From NCBI GenBank assembly GCA_011319805.1, contig SJRY01000057.1:47492-111491 (forward strand): a DNA stretch of 64,000 nt, in the 5' to 3' direction. The first letter of the stretch is position 1, and every line of letters starts with the position of its first letter. The translations under genes and the position numbers were made by a program. Positions 26,095-38,092 of the stretch are shown piece by piece. The notes beneath the pieces are model-generated. The model made no database searches. It had not been told where the DNA came from and worked only from the letters and a program-made list of their open reading frames with translations. Origin of the DNA: Macrocybe gigantea. Its lineage: Eukaryota; Basidiomycota; Agaricomycetes; Agaricales; Callistosporiaceae.

Positions 26095-29000
26095 CTACTT
26101 CGACCCCAGGGCCAAAGCATCTGCGATCTTGAAGAACATATCAATGTTGTTGTCTACCGCACAAGAGTTAGCCAAACAAACAACGGAACAAGGTAACAAT
26201 CCCACGCACAAACACCTCTGAAGGCTTCAGAGCCAGGACCATTCGCGAAGACCGACACATCTGGCAATTGTCCTTAAAGACTGTTCTCATGGCTCCATTC
26301 AACCTATTCTACAACTCACCAGTCAGCGAATGGACACCCTGGCTTTCGTTGACGGGCAATGTGCCGTCTTAAGAAGAAAGTCAACCGTCTCCGTGCCAGA
26401 ATGAAAGAACCAGAGTATACTCACTAACGACGAATCCTAAAGAGAGACAGGTCAATGATTAAATCCAGACACCGGAAATAAAGATGGCAGACCATTAGGC
26501 TGGTCCGCAGGGTTCACTTCATATCCGCCGGAGCCCGCGGTTGCGGGGAGACGTGGTCCCTTGGTGTTGATACCATAGCCCTCACGGCTGTAGCACATTG
26601 CGAGGTCAGTGCCAAATAAAAACGGAACTGGAAGAATACGGACTGGTCAGGGTTGGCACCGAATCCAGCCTGTCAAGTCAACTCAGCCAAGAGTTGGAAG
26701 TCGCATCGTGAGAACATACAGCATAGACGTAACGCGGGTTCCATTGGATAGGGAAGTTGGGGCCTTGGGCGCCAAAGATAACGGTCTCATTATTGGGAAG
26801 AGATTCCTCCGTAACAGTGTATCCGCTAAGACCAGAGTTCTGGTACACGCCAACTATGACAACGGAAGGCATCTTAGTTCGATGCGAACCGAATGCAAGC
26901 ACCCAAAATGCTTCACCTGCATCACGCTTCTTGCGATCATTGGTTTGCGCCGCAAGGTATTTGGTATCAGCACCACCAAATACATCCTATTTTGCTTAGG
27001 TCACGCGCAACTCGACAGAGGAAAGTAATGTACTCACAAAGCCATGACCGTGATCGGCGGTGACGACTATAAGGGTATTCTGGTATTCGCCAATCTTCTT
27101 CAGGTCTGGACATCACCATGCGTGGTTAAGCACAGTTCACATTCGTCTCCAGAGTGGTACTCACGTTCAATGGAAGCGCGAATGGTATCATCAAGCTCCA
27201 GAAGCTCACCGAGGGCACGATCATAATCCAGGACGTGCATCATCTGAAAGAAACGCGGAAAACTTGAGCGACGCAGACTTGTACCCGTTTGCCAACAGTT
27301 TACCTTATCGATGCTGGCGGCCTCAGACATCAAGAACCAGCCCGTGTTCTTCTTCTGGCGCGCCTCGAGGATATCAATTGCCTTGAGAGTCATTTCTTTC
27401 AGGCCCGGCTGATCAACGGCGTCGGTGCCGTCACCAGTAGGCGAGTTCTTTTGGTTGCGCAAATTCTCAGGGTATACCTTTACAATGATGATCAACAAGA
27501 CCTCGACCGGGTCCTACGTATTAATGCGTAGCTTACATTGCGGTCGATCCATTTGGCCCTATTAACAATGTCAGAACGTGATGTACTGTACACAGAAGTA
27601 AATGTTTCCTCTTACATGTTCGATACTTAATCATCACGAAGAGTGAGTACACAGCGCTGAAACATGTGCAGGAATGACATACCCGAGAAGATACCGAGTG
27701 TCTTCTTGTCATTGCCTACAGCCTTGAGACCCGTGTTGTTATAAACAACATTGTAGCCCTTGTCTTGGAAAGCCTTGTAGAAGTCGGAGTGATTATAAGA
27801 TCCAGGGCCAGGAATGAACTGCTCAGCGCCTCCACTATGAAATCGATGAGGCAACCAAAAAGTGCTGGAGTGATTTTTTCACAAACCCGAAAACGACGTC
27901 AGGACCGTCACAACCCGTAGGCCAAGGAATTGTGCCGTTAAGGCTGTTGGCGCCGTTGAGGTATTCGTAGATGATTTGCGCGTACTGGTTGCCTGTGCAG
28001 AAGATGCAGTTGTAAGGGAATGCCGAGGCCAATCAACACTCGGCAGGGCTCTTACGATCACGAGTGTGCGCGCAGAGAGCGGCTTATTGATGGTCAGAAC
28101 TTTGCTAATCCGGGAATCCGAGGAAGAATGAGATCCCACCAGGAGTTGCATCGGCGATAAAAGCTGTGGAGACCATGCCGACAGGTCCACCAAGGCGTCG
28201 GCGGAAGAGCTCGGCGACAGTTTCAACCTTGGGATCATCAAAGGAGTTCTTGGACTGCCGAGAGGACGAGTGAGCACACGACGAAAATGCTGTCCAATTA
28301 ACGGAGTTACACTATCTGCATAGACGTTTAGCGCGCTAACAGACGCTTTTTTGCCTGTGTACAACGCGGTTGCGGAATTTGCGGAGTCTGTAATGAACGA
28401 ATCCAAGGAGTGTGTCATTTGACTTGAGAGCAGAGCGGCGTAATGAGTCGAAAAGGTCCCACTGCAGATAGGGCAATGCTCACTGCCCAAGATTGTCCAT
28501 CTGGTCCATCTGCATCAAGGATTGATATTGACCATTGATAGATTTGTGAGTAATCAAGCGGGCAGCAGTGATCATGGACTGGGTCATGCCTTATCGGAGT
28601 ATGAGCGTTTGAAGGATGGGGGCAAATTCCTGAAGAAGGAAGCTTACCATCGCCGATGAAGAAGAGGACATTCTTGGCCTTTCTCATTTTCGAGGGCTCC
28701 CTAACGGTCCAGCGCGCAACAGTCTCCCGGCCGTTGTAGTACTTGAGCCTAGCAGTGTAGGAACCGGGCTACACAATCATATCTCAGGCCGAAAAGAACA
28801 CGGCAAGGATGGAAGCCATGGACATGCCTCATTGAGAGTGAGCTATGGCGTAGGCATGAAAAGCTGAGCATGTGGTATCAGATCGCAGTTAGGAACTTAC
28901 TGCCCGGAACGCTTTGGAGGCAACATTGACAGCAGTCGGAGCACCAGCATCCTTGGCAAACAGATCCTCAAAGTAGCTTTAATAAGACGTAGAGATGAGG

Positions 29001-29351
29001 TGAAAGCAAGCTGAGCACGCCAAACATAACCCACGAGAACGTCCATTTCTCCAGTTCAGGCTCCTTGATCCTGAAAAACTTGGAAGCGTCCTGGCACGCG
29101 CCGTGCTCGCGTTGGATGCAGAAGGTGAACTTTTCATCCGGAACGCCTCCGTTGGTTGCTTCCGAGCCGTTGACTGGCGCATGGACTTCCAAGCGGATGT
29201 CGAAGTATTGCCCAGGGAGGAAATGCGCTTGGTCAGGAGGAAAGACGCAGCCCAGCGAAGGGCAGCCGCCGAGACGCTGGAAGGTCTGCGCAGACGCGCT
29301 TCCGATGAGGCAGGCAGCGATGACAGCCGCGGTAAAGGAACGTAACAACAT
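26095..29351 (-). CDS. Secreted alkaline phosphatase
   Basis: Alkaline phosphatase superfamily enzyme in more than ten exons, beginning with a signal peptide (LLRSFTAAVIAACLIGSASA). Family marks in order: KNVLFFIGDGM (metal Asp); THSLDSFITDSANSATALYTGKKA with the nucleophile serine; VAELFRRRLGGPVGMVSTAFIADATPAA plus HTRDR (across a 58-nt intron); YAQIIYEYLNG; GWFLMSEAASIDK; LDYDRALGELLELDD; TLIVVTADHGHGFDVFGG; and a C-terminal AEIFADALALG-like end (FFKIADALALGSK). All metal and serine positions I can check are present. An N-terminal domain of about 130 residues precedes the catalytic part and looks unlike the E. coli enzyme. It likely acts in phosphate scavenging outside the cell. The stop is at 26095. 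Confidence 0.88.
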
Positions 29352-30053
29352 TCCTTCCAAAGATGCTCAAAGGGCCCTTGTAGGGCTCGCATGATGGCGA
29401 ATTTATATGCTCGGAATTAAGTTTACGGTTTATTGAATGCGCGTCTCGTAAAAGCCGACTGAAGATCAGAGCCTGGGGTGGACGCACGTTCGTACAAATC
29501 AGGACAGCTAAATTGCCATGGACGTCGCGGTCTTGGCCCGCCATCTTTTGCCAAGCCATCCTTTTCAAGCGGGACCCGCCGACGCACAGAATACCAAAGG
29601 CGCTGGAGATGGGCTTCGCACGAGGCCAGTGGCAAACGTGCAGCAGGCACTCGCGAACCGCTCGCATCTGAAATCGCGAAAAAAGAGGGGAATAATTATA
29701 CAGGCGTGCAGGTCATTCGACTGCGATCAATATTATCAGATACAGTACACGTGAGGCGTAGAATAACTCGGAGCGATTCAGACGTCGACTGACATGAGAA
29801 CATGCCAGCGGCGGCAGCACAACCAGGCGCGGTTCAATTGCCTTGTATCACGGATGATGAGGGCATCCGTTGTCAGTTGCACTCGCAACACCTCCGTGGC
29901 GATCAATCGAGATATGCTCCATCTACCTAGAGCTTTGTCTGCCAGGGAAATTAAGAATCCGTTAATTTCCAGTTGCTCAAAGAAAGGCTTACAAGATCCC
30001 AGCAAACAGGCACAGATTGCCCCAACAGAATACTGAAAGCCCAACCCACGGCT
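29352..30053. other. Intergenic region upstream of alkaline phosphatase
   Basis: About 700 bases between two minus-strand genes. Short frames occur, but none has codon or family support. No repeat or RNA is recognised. Confidence 0.4.
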
Positions 30054-31101
30054 TTACATCTCGTCCACACTCCATTGATAGCTCTCCAAGCCCCTGCGCT
30101 TGGTTTCGTTTCGGCGCTGAAAGAACTTCTTCTCGAACCCGTTTCCTCGGTCTTTGAGGAGGGGAAATTTATCAATGGGGCCCTATCGCATCGATTCAAG
30201 CTGAGACTTACCAACACCATCCCACCGATATCCTGGTTTGATTCCAAACCGATTTGGAGGAGGCGGAGGTCCAGTATATTCCGGTCTCCGAGGTCCCTTG
30301 CTTTTCTTTTTCTATAATGATACGCAGAAGTGAGAAAAGAACAAGAAGCACACCGATGCAATGCACTCACTGTCAAGAATGCAGCCGCTGGATCGTTCCA
30401 TAACTCCTTTGCCTTCAACTCCTCATTCAGTTCCACATCATCTGCATGACGTGCGAAAGCCTTTCCCTTCTGTCGTTCTAGCTCCTGGCGCTGGCGCTCC
30501 GTCTCCTCCCTCTGCGCGAGACCCTTGCCCCACTGCATCTTCTTTGCCTCCTTCTCTTCCCGCTCGCGCTTCAGCCGCGCCGCCTCCGCTCTAGCCGCCT
30601 TTGTGTCGATCTTCCTCCCGCTAGTATCACGGTACACCGTCTCCTGAGCGAGCGCAATCTCTTCCTCTGTGACCGTCGACGTAACTGTTGTTGTCACGAC
30701 CTTCTTGAGCTGACCCGCTTTCAAAAGACCGCCGGTAAATGGTTTGTCAGGTTCCGTCTCGACGACGACGGGTTGTTCATCCTCGGGAGGGGGCGGTGTC
30801 TCTTGTTTGATCCCTTCTTGTATCGTCGCCCAACCAGAACCCTCCCCTGTTGGCGCGACTCTCCGTTTCTTGAAACCCCTGTCGCTGGCAATCACAGCTC
30901 CTTCCAATTCGTCTTCGTCGTCCTTTCGGTCCCCCAACCACCATCGTCGTCAAGAATGACGGCCGCAGGCTGAGCGGAAGCCTGTTGGCCCTCTGCCTTT
31001 CGTTTCTTCTTCTTTTTCTGAGGAGCCGTGTGGGCCAGAATAGCATCGGCCTTGGGTCCTGACATGTATTTTTCAGCGAGGTACGTCTTGAGATCGGTCA
31101 T
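30054..31101 (-). CDS. BUD13: Pre-mRNA-splicing factor BUD13, with a frame break
   Basis: Bud13/Cwc26 of the RES complex, which aids splicing and nuclear retention of pre-mRNA. It starts [19 protein letters not shown] and continues through a Lys-rich patch to VILDDDGGW. It ends with the diagnostic C-terminus: [101 protein letters not shown]. Two introns, at about 30310-30369 and 30151-30210. Between DDDGGW and GDRKDDED one base is missing in a G5 run (C5 on the plus strand, 30931-30935); a sixth G would restore WGD. Because BUD13 is conserved and usually single copy, I favour a sequence error over a pseudogene. Confidence 0.85.
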
Positions 31102-31297
31102 AATGGTGTGGACACCAAAGACGCGGTCAACAAGTGTGGCTGAGTCATCAATACACAGACGGCGTGAGAAGTAACTCCCACTTTTGTACAGTTGTCTATG
31201 AGTACCCATAGCGAATCTAGAACACATACAGGCATTAACGGTAATACATACAGAGTATCGTAACAAGGCATAAGCGAGTCGTAATCAAAGGTATGCG

Positions 31298-33553
31298 TCA
31301 CGATGGGCTCTCCTCGTCGACATCAAGTGCTTCCTCCTCTTCCGTTTGTTCATGAGCAGTCAGAACAACAACGTCCTTTGGGCGTCCGCTTATGAGACTC
31401 AGCAGAAGCACAACGCAGGTCAGCAATCCAGCGGCGAGACAGAATATTGCCTGAGGGAAACTAGCCACGGAGGCACTGTACGTCAAGGCATAGATGTATG
31501 GCTATAACGCCAAGCACCTGCATTAACACCTGGATCACCTCTCGTTTTGAACACTCACCGAAGTTATGTGTGCGATCGCCGATAGGACGGCCATGCCTCC
31601 GAACAGCGCACCTACCTCTGATCCGTATCCACAGGCGTGCAAGCACACAGCGCCCAAGGAATGCAGGGCAGGGTTTCCTCCTGAAGTGAACGACGATAGG
31701 CATGAGAGACCGATAAACGTCACTTGCGACGACGTAGGTGTGACTGCGACAAGGAAATCTGCAATACCATCCAGTGCCAGCGAACCCTGCGCAAGATATC
31801 TATCGAACCGCAGTTCGGACGCAATGGATTCACGGCTTGTGATCCCAGCTTCGGACGTGGGCGTCTTTGGTTTGAGGTATGATATGAGTACTAGAGCCTG
31901 TCAATAAACCGGTTGTATGCGTCTTACAAAAGCACAACTTACATGGAAGGAAAAGGAGCAGATTGATGGCTCTCGATATCCAGAGAAGGGACATGTAGTG
32001 ACCCAGCTAACAGAAGATCAGACGTCTGACCCTGGAGAAGCCAAGTCCCAGAACGCTCACCTGTTTTGTCGTCCAAGAATACACATGTTGTGCATAGAGA
32101 TATTTGCTTTGATACACGCCCTACCGCGGGTGATTAAACGTCGCACTACGAAGCAAGGTGGTCTGATCTCACAGTGGAGACGAGATAAATAAACAGCCCT
32201 ATTCCCAGGAATGTGAGGTTGTAATTCTTTTTTTGTGAGTTTCCTGGCACAGGCCGTGGCGCAAACATGGCGACGGGAATCATGAGCGCGGACATAAACC
32301 GATGCAGCAAGAGCAAAGGCGATGCCTTGGATGGCCTGCCACTGCTAGATGGCCTGTCATCATCACTCGAGGGAGGAGGGTACCGTGATTCTGGGCAGAT
32401 TGAAATGACGTATAGTAAAGTTGAAACGAGGAGCGCGATACTGATGTAAAAGTAATTATTGATGCTTTCGGTGTCCGCTAGAATCATGCCAGTGATCTAA
32501 GAACCTCCATCAGTCGGAAAGCAAGAATAGTGTGAAAAAACACAACCAACCCAAGGACCCAGCGACAAGCCGATGAATACAATCCCTTGAATAGTAGAAA
32601 AGATCTTGGACCTAGCAATGTTTTATCAAGACAGCGTTTGCTAGGGTTTGAAATGTATGCTTGCCGAGAGCCATGCCGTGTGCAATCAGATGTATAACTG
32701 TACAGAAACATATTTCATTATATGGGCAGCATTATCAACTTACACTTACGCATGAACGACGCCATTGAATGCAGACAAGCCACCAGCGAGGCCCTCCACT
32801 ATTGGACCGAGCAAAATCACCTTTTCAGCGTGTTGGCCGAATATAGAATCGCTGTTCATGACCAATACATGAAATAGTTCTCTAAGGAAGTATTGAGCCC
32901 GGCTTGAAGAACAAAAAAGTATCTCCGCACATTGTCATGGCGCCTATGAGGAAGACAGCAAATATAGGCTTCCTTCCGTTTGAGTCGCCAAATCGGCTCC
33001 AAAATCCGGTGGTAATGGCGCTCAGAGTACTCATCAAAGTTGTGACAGCTACAAGTCGGTCCTGAGTCAGGAGTTTGGAACGACGGCAAGTGAAATCCTG
33101 ACTGACACGCTTGGATTTTGGCAGCTCGAGCTTGTACGTCTGAGCCTGAACAGTCAAGCAAGGGCGGTGATCTAGGCAGGAGGTCCAGTCCAGGTACTTG
33201 GCTATCCTGGTTTAATGCTCGACATGCGACAGCCTTGTACACTTGTATACGAGGTGACATGGTGACGCCGCGCTTGACTCTAGTCAGAAGAGTCGTACGA
33301 TGCGGTACGGACATTTCGGTACTTACAGACATTGATACAATCATTACTATGGGTATAAGCCTAGGAGAGAACTGGAGATAAGCTTCGGCAGACTTCGCTC
33401 TGGCCGCTTCACTGACCAAAAGGGATGAGCATTCCAATTATGCAACCTCGGGAAAAGCGTCTTTCTAGTCCGCGTCCTCCGTCGAGAATTGGAATTGGGG
33501 AGGAGGGCCTCTTCCTCCTCTGGTCTTATGCTAGGGCCTGACATATTGGGCAT
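31298..33553 (-). CDS. MFS transporter 1
   Basis: Major facilitator protein of about twelve helices in many exons. Near the N-terminus: RIQVYKAVACRAL; then TTLMSTLSAITTGFWSRFGD followed by SNGRKPIFAVFLIGAMTMC (the motif A loop G-x-x-x-D/N-x-x-GRK); YTSDCTRHGSRSKIFSTIQG; FIGLSLGPWVGGMILADTES; and C-terminal helices including PYIYALTYSASVASFPQAIF and GLLTCVVLLLSLISG. The layout matches the tetracycline-resistance-like fungal MFS group. The start at 33553 (MPNMSGPSIRPEEEE) is the first ATG; the frame extends upstream only with TTG. The substrate is unknown. A paralogue with the same order of segments lies at 39939-42368. The acidic C-tail (EEEEALDVDEESPS) suggests cytosolic exposure. Confidence 0.8.
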
Positions 33554-34369
33554 GGTGCCGGCAAGCCCCTGGAGTGGGTATGAATCAGATTTGACACTTG
33601 AGGGATGGTCTATATCTTCAAAGCTTTGTGAACGCTGTGAGTATTCGCTGCAGCTGGTAAAGAGGAGCAGCGGGGGACTTTGCGACCGCGAGCCAGCAGT
33701 TGGTGAGGCAGTAGCGACCAAAAGTGGGGCGTGAGTTTATCAGATAATCGCCGAGAACCGTGTCGATTTTATATAACGAGCACGTGACTAAATCGGCAAT
33801 CCCGCGCTTGTTCTGGGTGCAATCCAGAGCGGCGTCGTCTCACCACCAAAACGTATACGTAGGGGTGGACTGAGGGCAAGGAAATGTAATATCGACTCAC
33901 ATTCTGTTCGTCACCTGGGTCCAGTTCTTTGTTAGACTTTGTGAAACGTTCATAACGGACAAATCTAGTTACATCTCTAGCCATGGTGTGCTTCTTTGCT
34001 GGGTGGCTAGCACTTTGACACTTGATATATAGCCTATCCTGGTTGGGGTTAAAGTATGTCCTGGCGACCCGAAGAGATAAGAACAAATGTCAGAAGATGC
34101 CCAAAATAATTTCCGCCGTGAGTACGGCAAATACGTGCACAAAAACAGCGAACAGTTGGGGATACAATAGGCCTGGCAAGCGTGAATATATATGCCCTTT
34201 TTCACCTTACTTGCTGATGTGGACGAGTGCCAAGAGTAGGATTTGATTCAGACGTCAAGGGGATGATCGGTGTGATCGTGAGATGCGCCTGCCTTTCTCA
34301 TGGCTCGCTGTCCTGCCCTGTCGTCGAACCATTTCAGGGTGCGTTCATGCGAACGTCTAAACGGACGGA
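33554..34369. promoter_or_regulatory. Divergent promoter region, MFS1/I-BAR
   Basis: About 820 bases. On the minus strand an ATG with good context (CACACCATGG, about 33983) opens a 28-codon frame, but the only intron that would extend it is 31 nt, too short to trust. A CACGTG E-box is at 33781-33786. No other signal is clear. Confidence 0.4.
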
Positions 34370-37310
34370 ATGGCCACGACCACCTCATCCCCATTCCTCG
34401 CTGAAAGAACCGATATCCACAAGTCATGCAAGTCACTGGAGACGCTACTCACCGTCCTAAACGACTATTGCGAAGCGGCGGGGGTCATTGGCCAGCTCCA
34501 GAAGAAACTTGCCAAGGCTTTACGTGAGACGGCAGCTATGAAGATAACGGGAGAAATAGCTGGTCAGTTGCCGTTCTCTGTCCTCCGCAATCATTTCACC
34601 GATCGACTTCTCTGTTAGCCAATGCGATGAACACCAGCGCTGTGATATTTGAAATTTCTGCTGAAATCGACGCCAAGTTTGCAAGGTTCGCAGACAAGGA
34701 ATACGACAATATCAGCGGAGAGGTCAAGAAGTGGTTCAAGAAACTCGCCGTACGTGTGGGCCCAGTCTAGTCTGTCCCGCAATTGCTGAACGTGGGGATT
34801 AGAAAGAGGAAAAGGCCCATGACGATAAGCTCTCCAACGCCAATGCTAGGATCAAACAAGCCGGTATGATATGCGCTCGGTGCGACACATATTCAGCTCA
34901 TGATTTTGCAAGGCCAACTCTACGAGAAGAAGTCCAAGAAGAACGCCCGCGACGCAACGGAAGAACACGCTCGTTACATTAATCTGATATCCACTCTCGG
35001 TCCGGAGATCTCGCAAGAGAAGTAGTATGTCTCGCGTGGTCTGCCGCCGATCGTCATGGCTTACGTTCTCTTTGCAGCAATCACGCGCTGAACGTTACTC
35101 AACGACATACGTCTACCACGAACAGCACCGCTGCCTGCTTGTCTAGAATCGCAGACGCGGAATGGTTGCGCGCTTGTGAAAGCATTCGGAAGTACTCCCC
35201 AAGCGTCGGCCCACTCGGTGAATGGCGGGCGCTATGCGAAGGAAACTGGGAAGGACCTGCCCCGAAAGATCTTCCTGATGTCGGCGGCTCCCAGGGACCG
35301 GAAACGGATGGTATTGACCATATCGGGCGCAGGGAAGAGGAAAGATCGTCTCCTATGGCCTGGAAGAATCCTGAAGGTGGCGTTTCACGGGAGTCTGTCA
35401 ATCAGAACTCCCCGGCTCAAGGCTCTGGTGAGGAAATGGGAAACCGCCAACCACACAACCAGCTATCGCCACCACAGAGTGGTGCGCCGGACATAGGCAG
35501 GGCAGACCTTTCGCAGTCGTCGTCCATGCCACGCTATGATGTTCCCGCATTGTCGACCGCTCCTTCAGCTTACGATAGGCCATTTGTTGACAATTCGGGC
35601 TCTGTCCGCACACTGTCCGCTTTTCCCGCACCTCCGACACATTTTCCGCTCCCTCCTCCGCGTCAGCAGACCTCGCAATCTCATGCTTCATCAAAATCCT
35701 CGTCATCAAATGCGAACATCTCAGGGCGGCGTGCAGAATCTCCTCTCCCCATGAGCGACGCCCCATCTAATGAAGCGGCGAAGCAAGTTGGCAATGATTC
35801 GCCCATGACGCCCTCTTTTGAACGTCCACAATCTGTTTCTCAAGCCCAGCAAACGCCTCCGCCCAACGTTGCGACGCCAAGACCGATTAACGCGACCGAA
35901 TGGGCTAACAGCATACCCCTCGCACGTCCCACGAATTTAAATACGGACGCCAAATCCACCAATGACACGCCTGCTTACGAACAAGGTCGCTACAGCGAGC
36001 AAGAGTTTGGAATAAGGTCTCGAGCGCTGGGGAACGTACGAGCGCAGACGTTAGAAAGGAGTGATACGGCAGGGAGCGGAGGGAGCATAGTTGCGGCCAT
36101 GCGCGGTCGCTACACGAGCGCCGTGAGTTATCAGTTCCGTTTGCTTCCCCGGTATACTTCATCTTATTTGACGCTAGCCGCGGACGACCTCGCCGACGTT
36201 GAAGGACATGCCTACGCTGCCACTCAGTGTTAACGATTTGGCGTCGCGATACCAATCTCCGGAGAGCCCCACGTCCCTCGCGCAAGGACCTCATCTACGC
36301 CACAGTCTCGCCAGTCTCCCGTGCTGGAAAGACATTCCGATCGCGGTACTTCGCCGACAATGCCCCGATATGGGCTTTCCGCGTCCACAGGAAGTAATCC
36401 GACGATAGGCACTATCCAGGAGCATGAGCATCCTATGTCGCGTCGTGAAAGAGAACGGCCGAATGAGGCGGCCATGTTGGACATCAAGCGGAAGGAGCAG
36501 GAATTGCTTGAACGTGAGTGGATCATTGAAAGACAAGCCAGGGAACTCGAGCGGGACCGAGCTCAACTGGCCAACGCTCAAGCTACGGATGAGCTCGCCG
36601 AAGCTGCCGACAGGTTTCGGCTAGCGGCGGGTTTAAGCAGTGGAAGTCAGCAACCTTTGCACCGGCCACGAGAACGCAGGACGTCGCTTCGCCAACTGCA
36701 AGAACAACAACCGCAGTCCCAAGTGGATGTCCGATACGGCTCGTCTCCGATGCCAACGACGCCCAACCGCCCTCAGTCACAGTATTCAGCCGGAACGAGC
36801 CCCTCTCATCTCGTTCCGTCATCCGCTCCGCAACGCGCATACTCCAACGACGGCCAAGCGTCGTCTTCCGCCCAAAGCCAGTACTCCTACACGTCCTCGT
36901 CCTCGCAGCAATCGTCCGCGCACGCGCCCTACTGCGGCTGCGAGACGTGCTCCGTCGCGAAGTACAGGCAGTCCTCGAAGAACAACAACGACGCGTTGCA
37001 TGACGATGACGGCGACCCGCAGCCGCTCACGACGCCCGTGGCACTGCGCACGAGGAAGCAGTCCGAGAAATCCAAACCAGGCTGGATAAGGCGGCTGAGC
37101 ATGCCCGTCGTCGGCAACGCTTTCAACCTTGACCTTAAGAAAGGCGGGATTGGCTCTCCGACGCATGCCAGCAAGGGCGGTCTGCTATCTATGGATGGGA
37201 GGAAGAACGCGAGCAACACAATGCTGCATGTCGCGTCTGACGCTGGGAGGAAGAGCTTTGAAACGGGCGGGATAAGTAACCGTAGCATGACGCATCTGGG
37301 CGGACGATGA
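34370..37310 (+). CDS. I-BAR/IVY1-like membrane-curvature protein
   Basis: The N-terminal 190 residues, over five exons, form an all-helical BAR-type unit: AERTDIHKSCKSLETLLTVL, NDYCEAAGVIGQLQKKLAKA, SAEIDAKFARFADKEYDNIS, KKWFKKLAKEEKAHDDKL and ATEEHARYINLISTLGPE. This resembles the inverse-BAR family to which yeast vacuolar Ivy1 belongs. A long disordered Ser/Pro/Gln-rich part follows, then a second helix (LDIKRKEQELLEREWIIERQ), and a Cys-containing basic end (CGCETCSVAKYR, KPGWIRRLSMP). The join around 36123-36305 is unsettled: a 55-nt intron gives a natural Ser/Pro-rich exon but breaks frame later, while a 183-nt intron (GTGAGT to CCACAG) keeps frame. It may link membranes to TORC1 or vacuole biology by analogy with Ivy1; this is inference. 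Confidence 0.65.
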
Positions 37311-38092
37311 TGATTGACGATCAGGAATTTCTTGGCTTTAAAGATACCTCATTATGACAGTGACGATTTCCCGACTTTCACTTATACGCTTTCGTGAGCT
37401 ATGATCTAACGTGGGTATATATTTATATCTTCCAATTAGTGCCGTGTTTTATGTATGTATGTCAAGTTAATGTACCTTTTTTTCTTTGGGAGTACATTCG
37501 GTGAGGCGTTTTAGATTTTTTTTTTTCATTGCATGTCCCCGGTAAGCAGCAGATATCGAGAGATACATTGCAAAGCTAGCGGCGCACAAATGCATGACTT
37601 CGTGGATGGCTGGACAGGATACACTTGTTCTGATGATGAATTGCGTAAAATATGCGCTCGTAACATGATAAGGATGATTGTAAAGTAATAAGGTAAAGTT
37701 CAAATGAAGTCATAGCCTGATTGATCAGTTTCGCAACTGATTGTCCCTCCCAAGGATGCGAGTGCGACACGGAAACGACATCAAGTCACTACCACTGACA
37801 CTGTCAATCCCCGCAACATCGGTAATTCAGCGGCAAGTCAAGGGTATTACTTTATCAGGCCCTTGCTCATGATCAGTCAAAATGTGAAGCCGAGCAGACC
37901 ATGGGGGGACATCTGAAGCGAATCTTTTTCTGCCTATTTTTCCTTGTACCGCGGCGTTTCACCAAATTGCAAAGCAATTCAGCGCGCCGGCGGAATCCGA
38001 GGAAGGACTGATCAAGAAGTACAATAGGCGCAATTTGCCGAGGTGAGGTGCCTTGGGGCGCAACAAAATAGTGCCGTCAAAGGTGCCTACCA
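37311..38092. other. Convergent 3' intergenic region
   Basis: About 780 AT-rich bases between convergent genes, with a short ATGT tandem (37450-37461), a T9 run near 37517-37525 and no recognisable gene. Confidence 0.4.

Noticed and set aside
28081..28160. Apparent stop inside alkaline phosphatase after DATPG
   Set aside because: A GT-AG intron here joins DATPAAL to HTRDR as expected for the family, so the gene is not broken.
33880..33983. Tiny gene starting MARDVTRFVRYERF
   Set aside because: Good start context, but the only extending intron would be 31 nt, and no family is known.
37440..37465. ATGT tandem as a possible repeat element
   Set aside because: Only about three units; too short to be meaningful.
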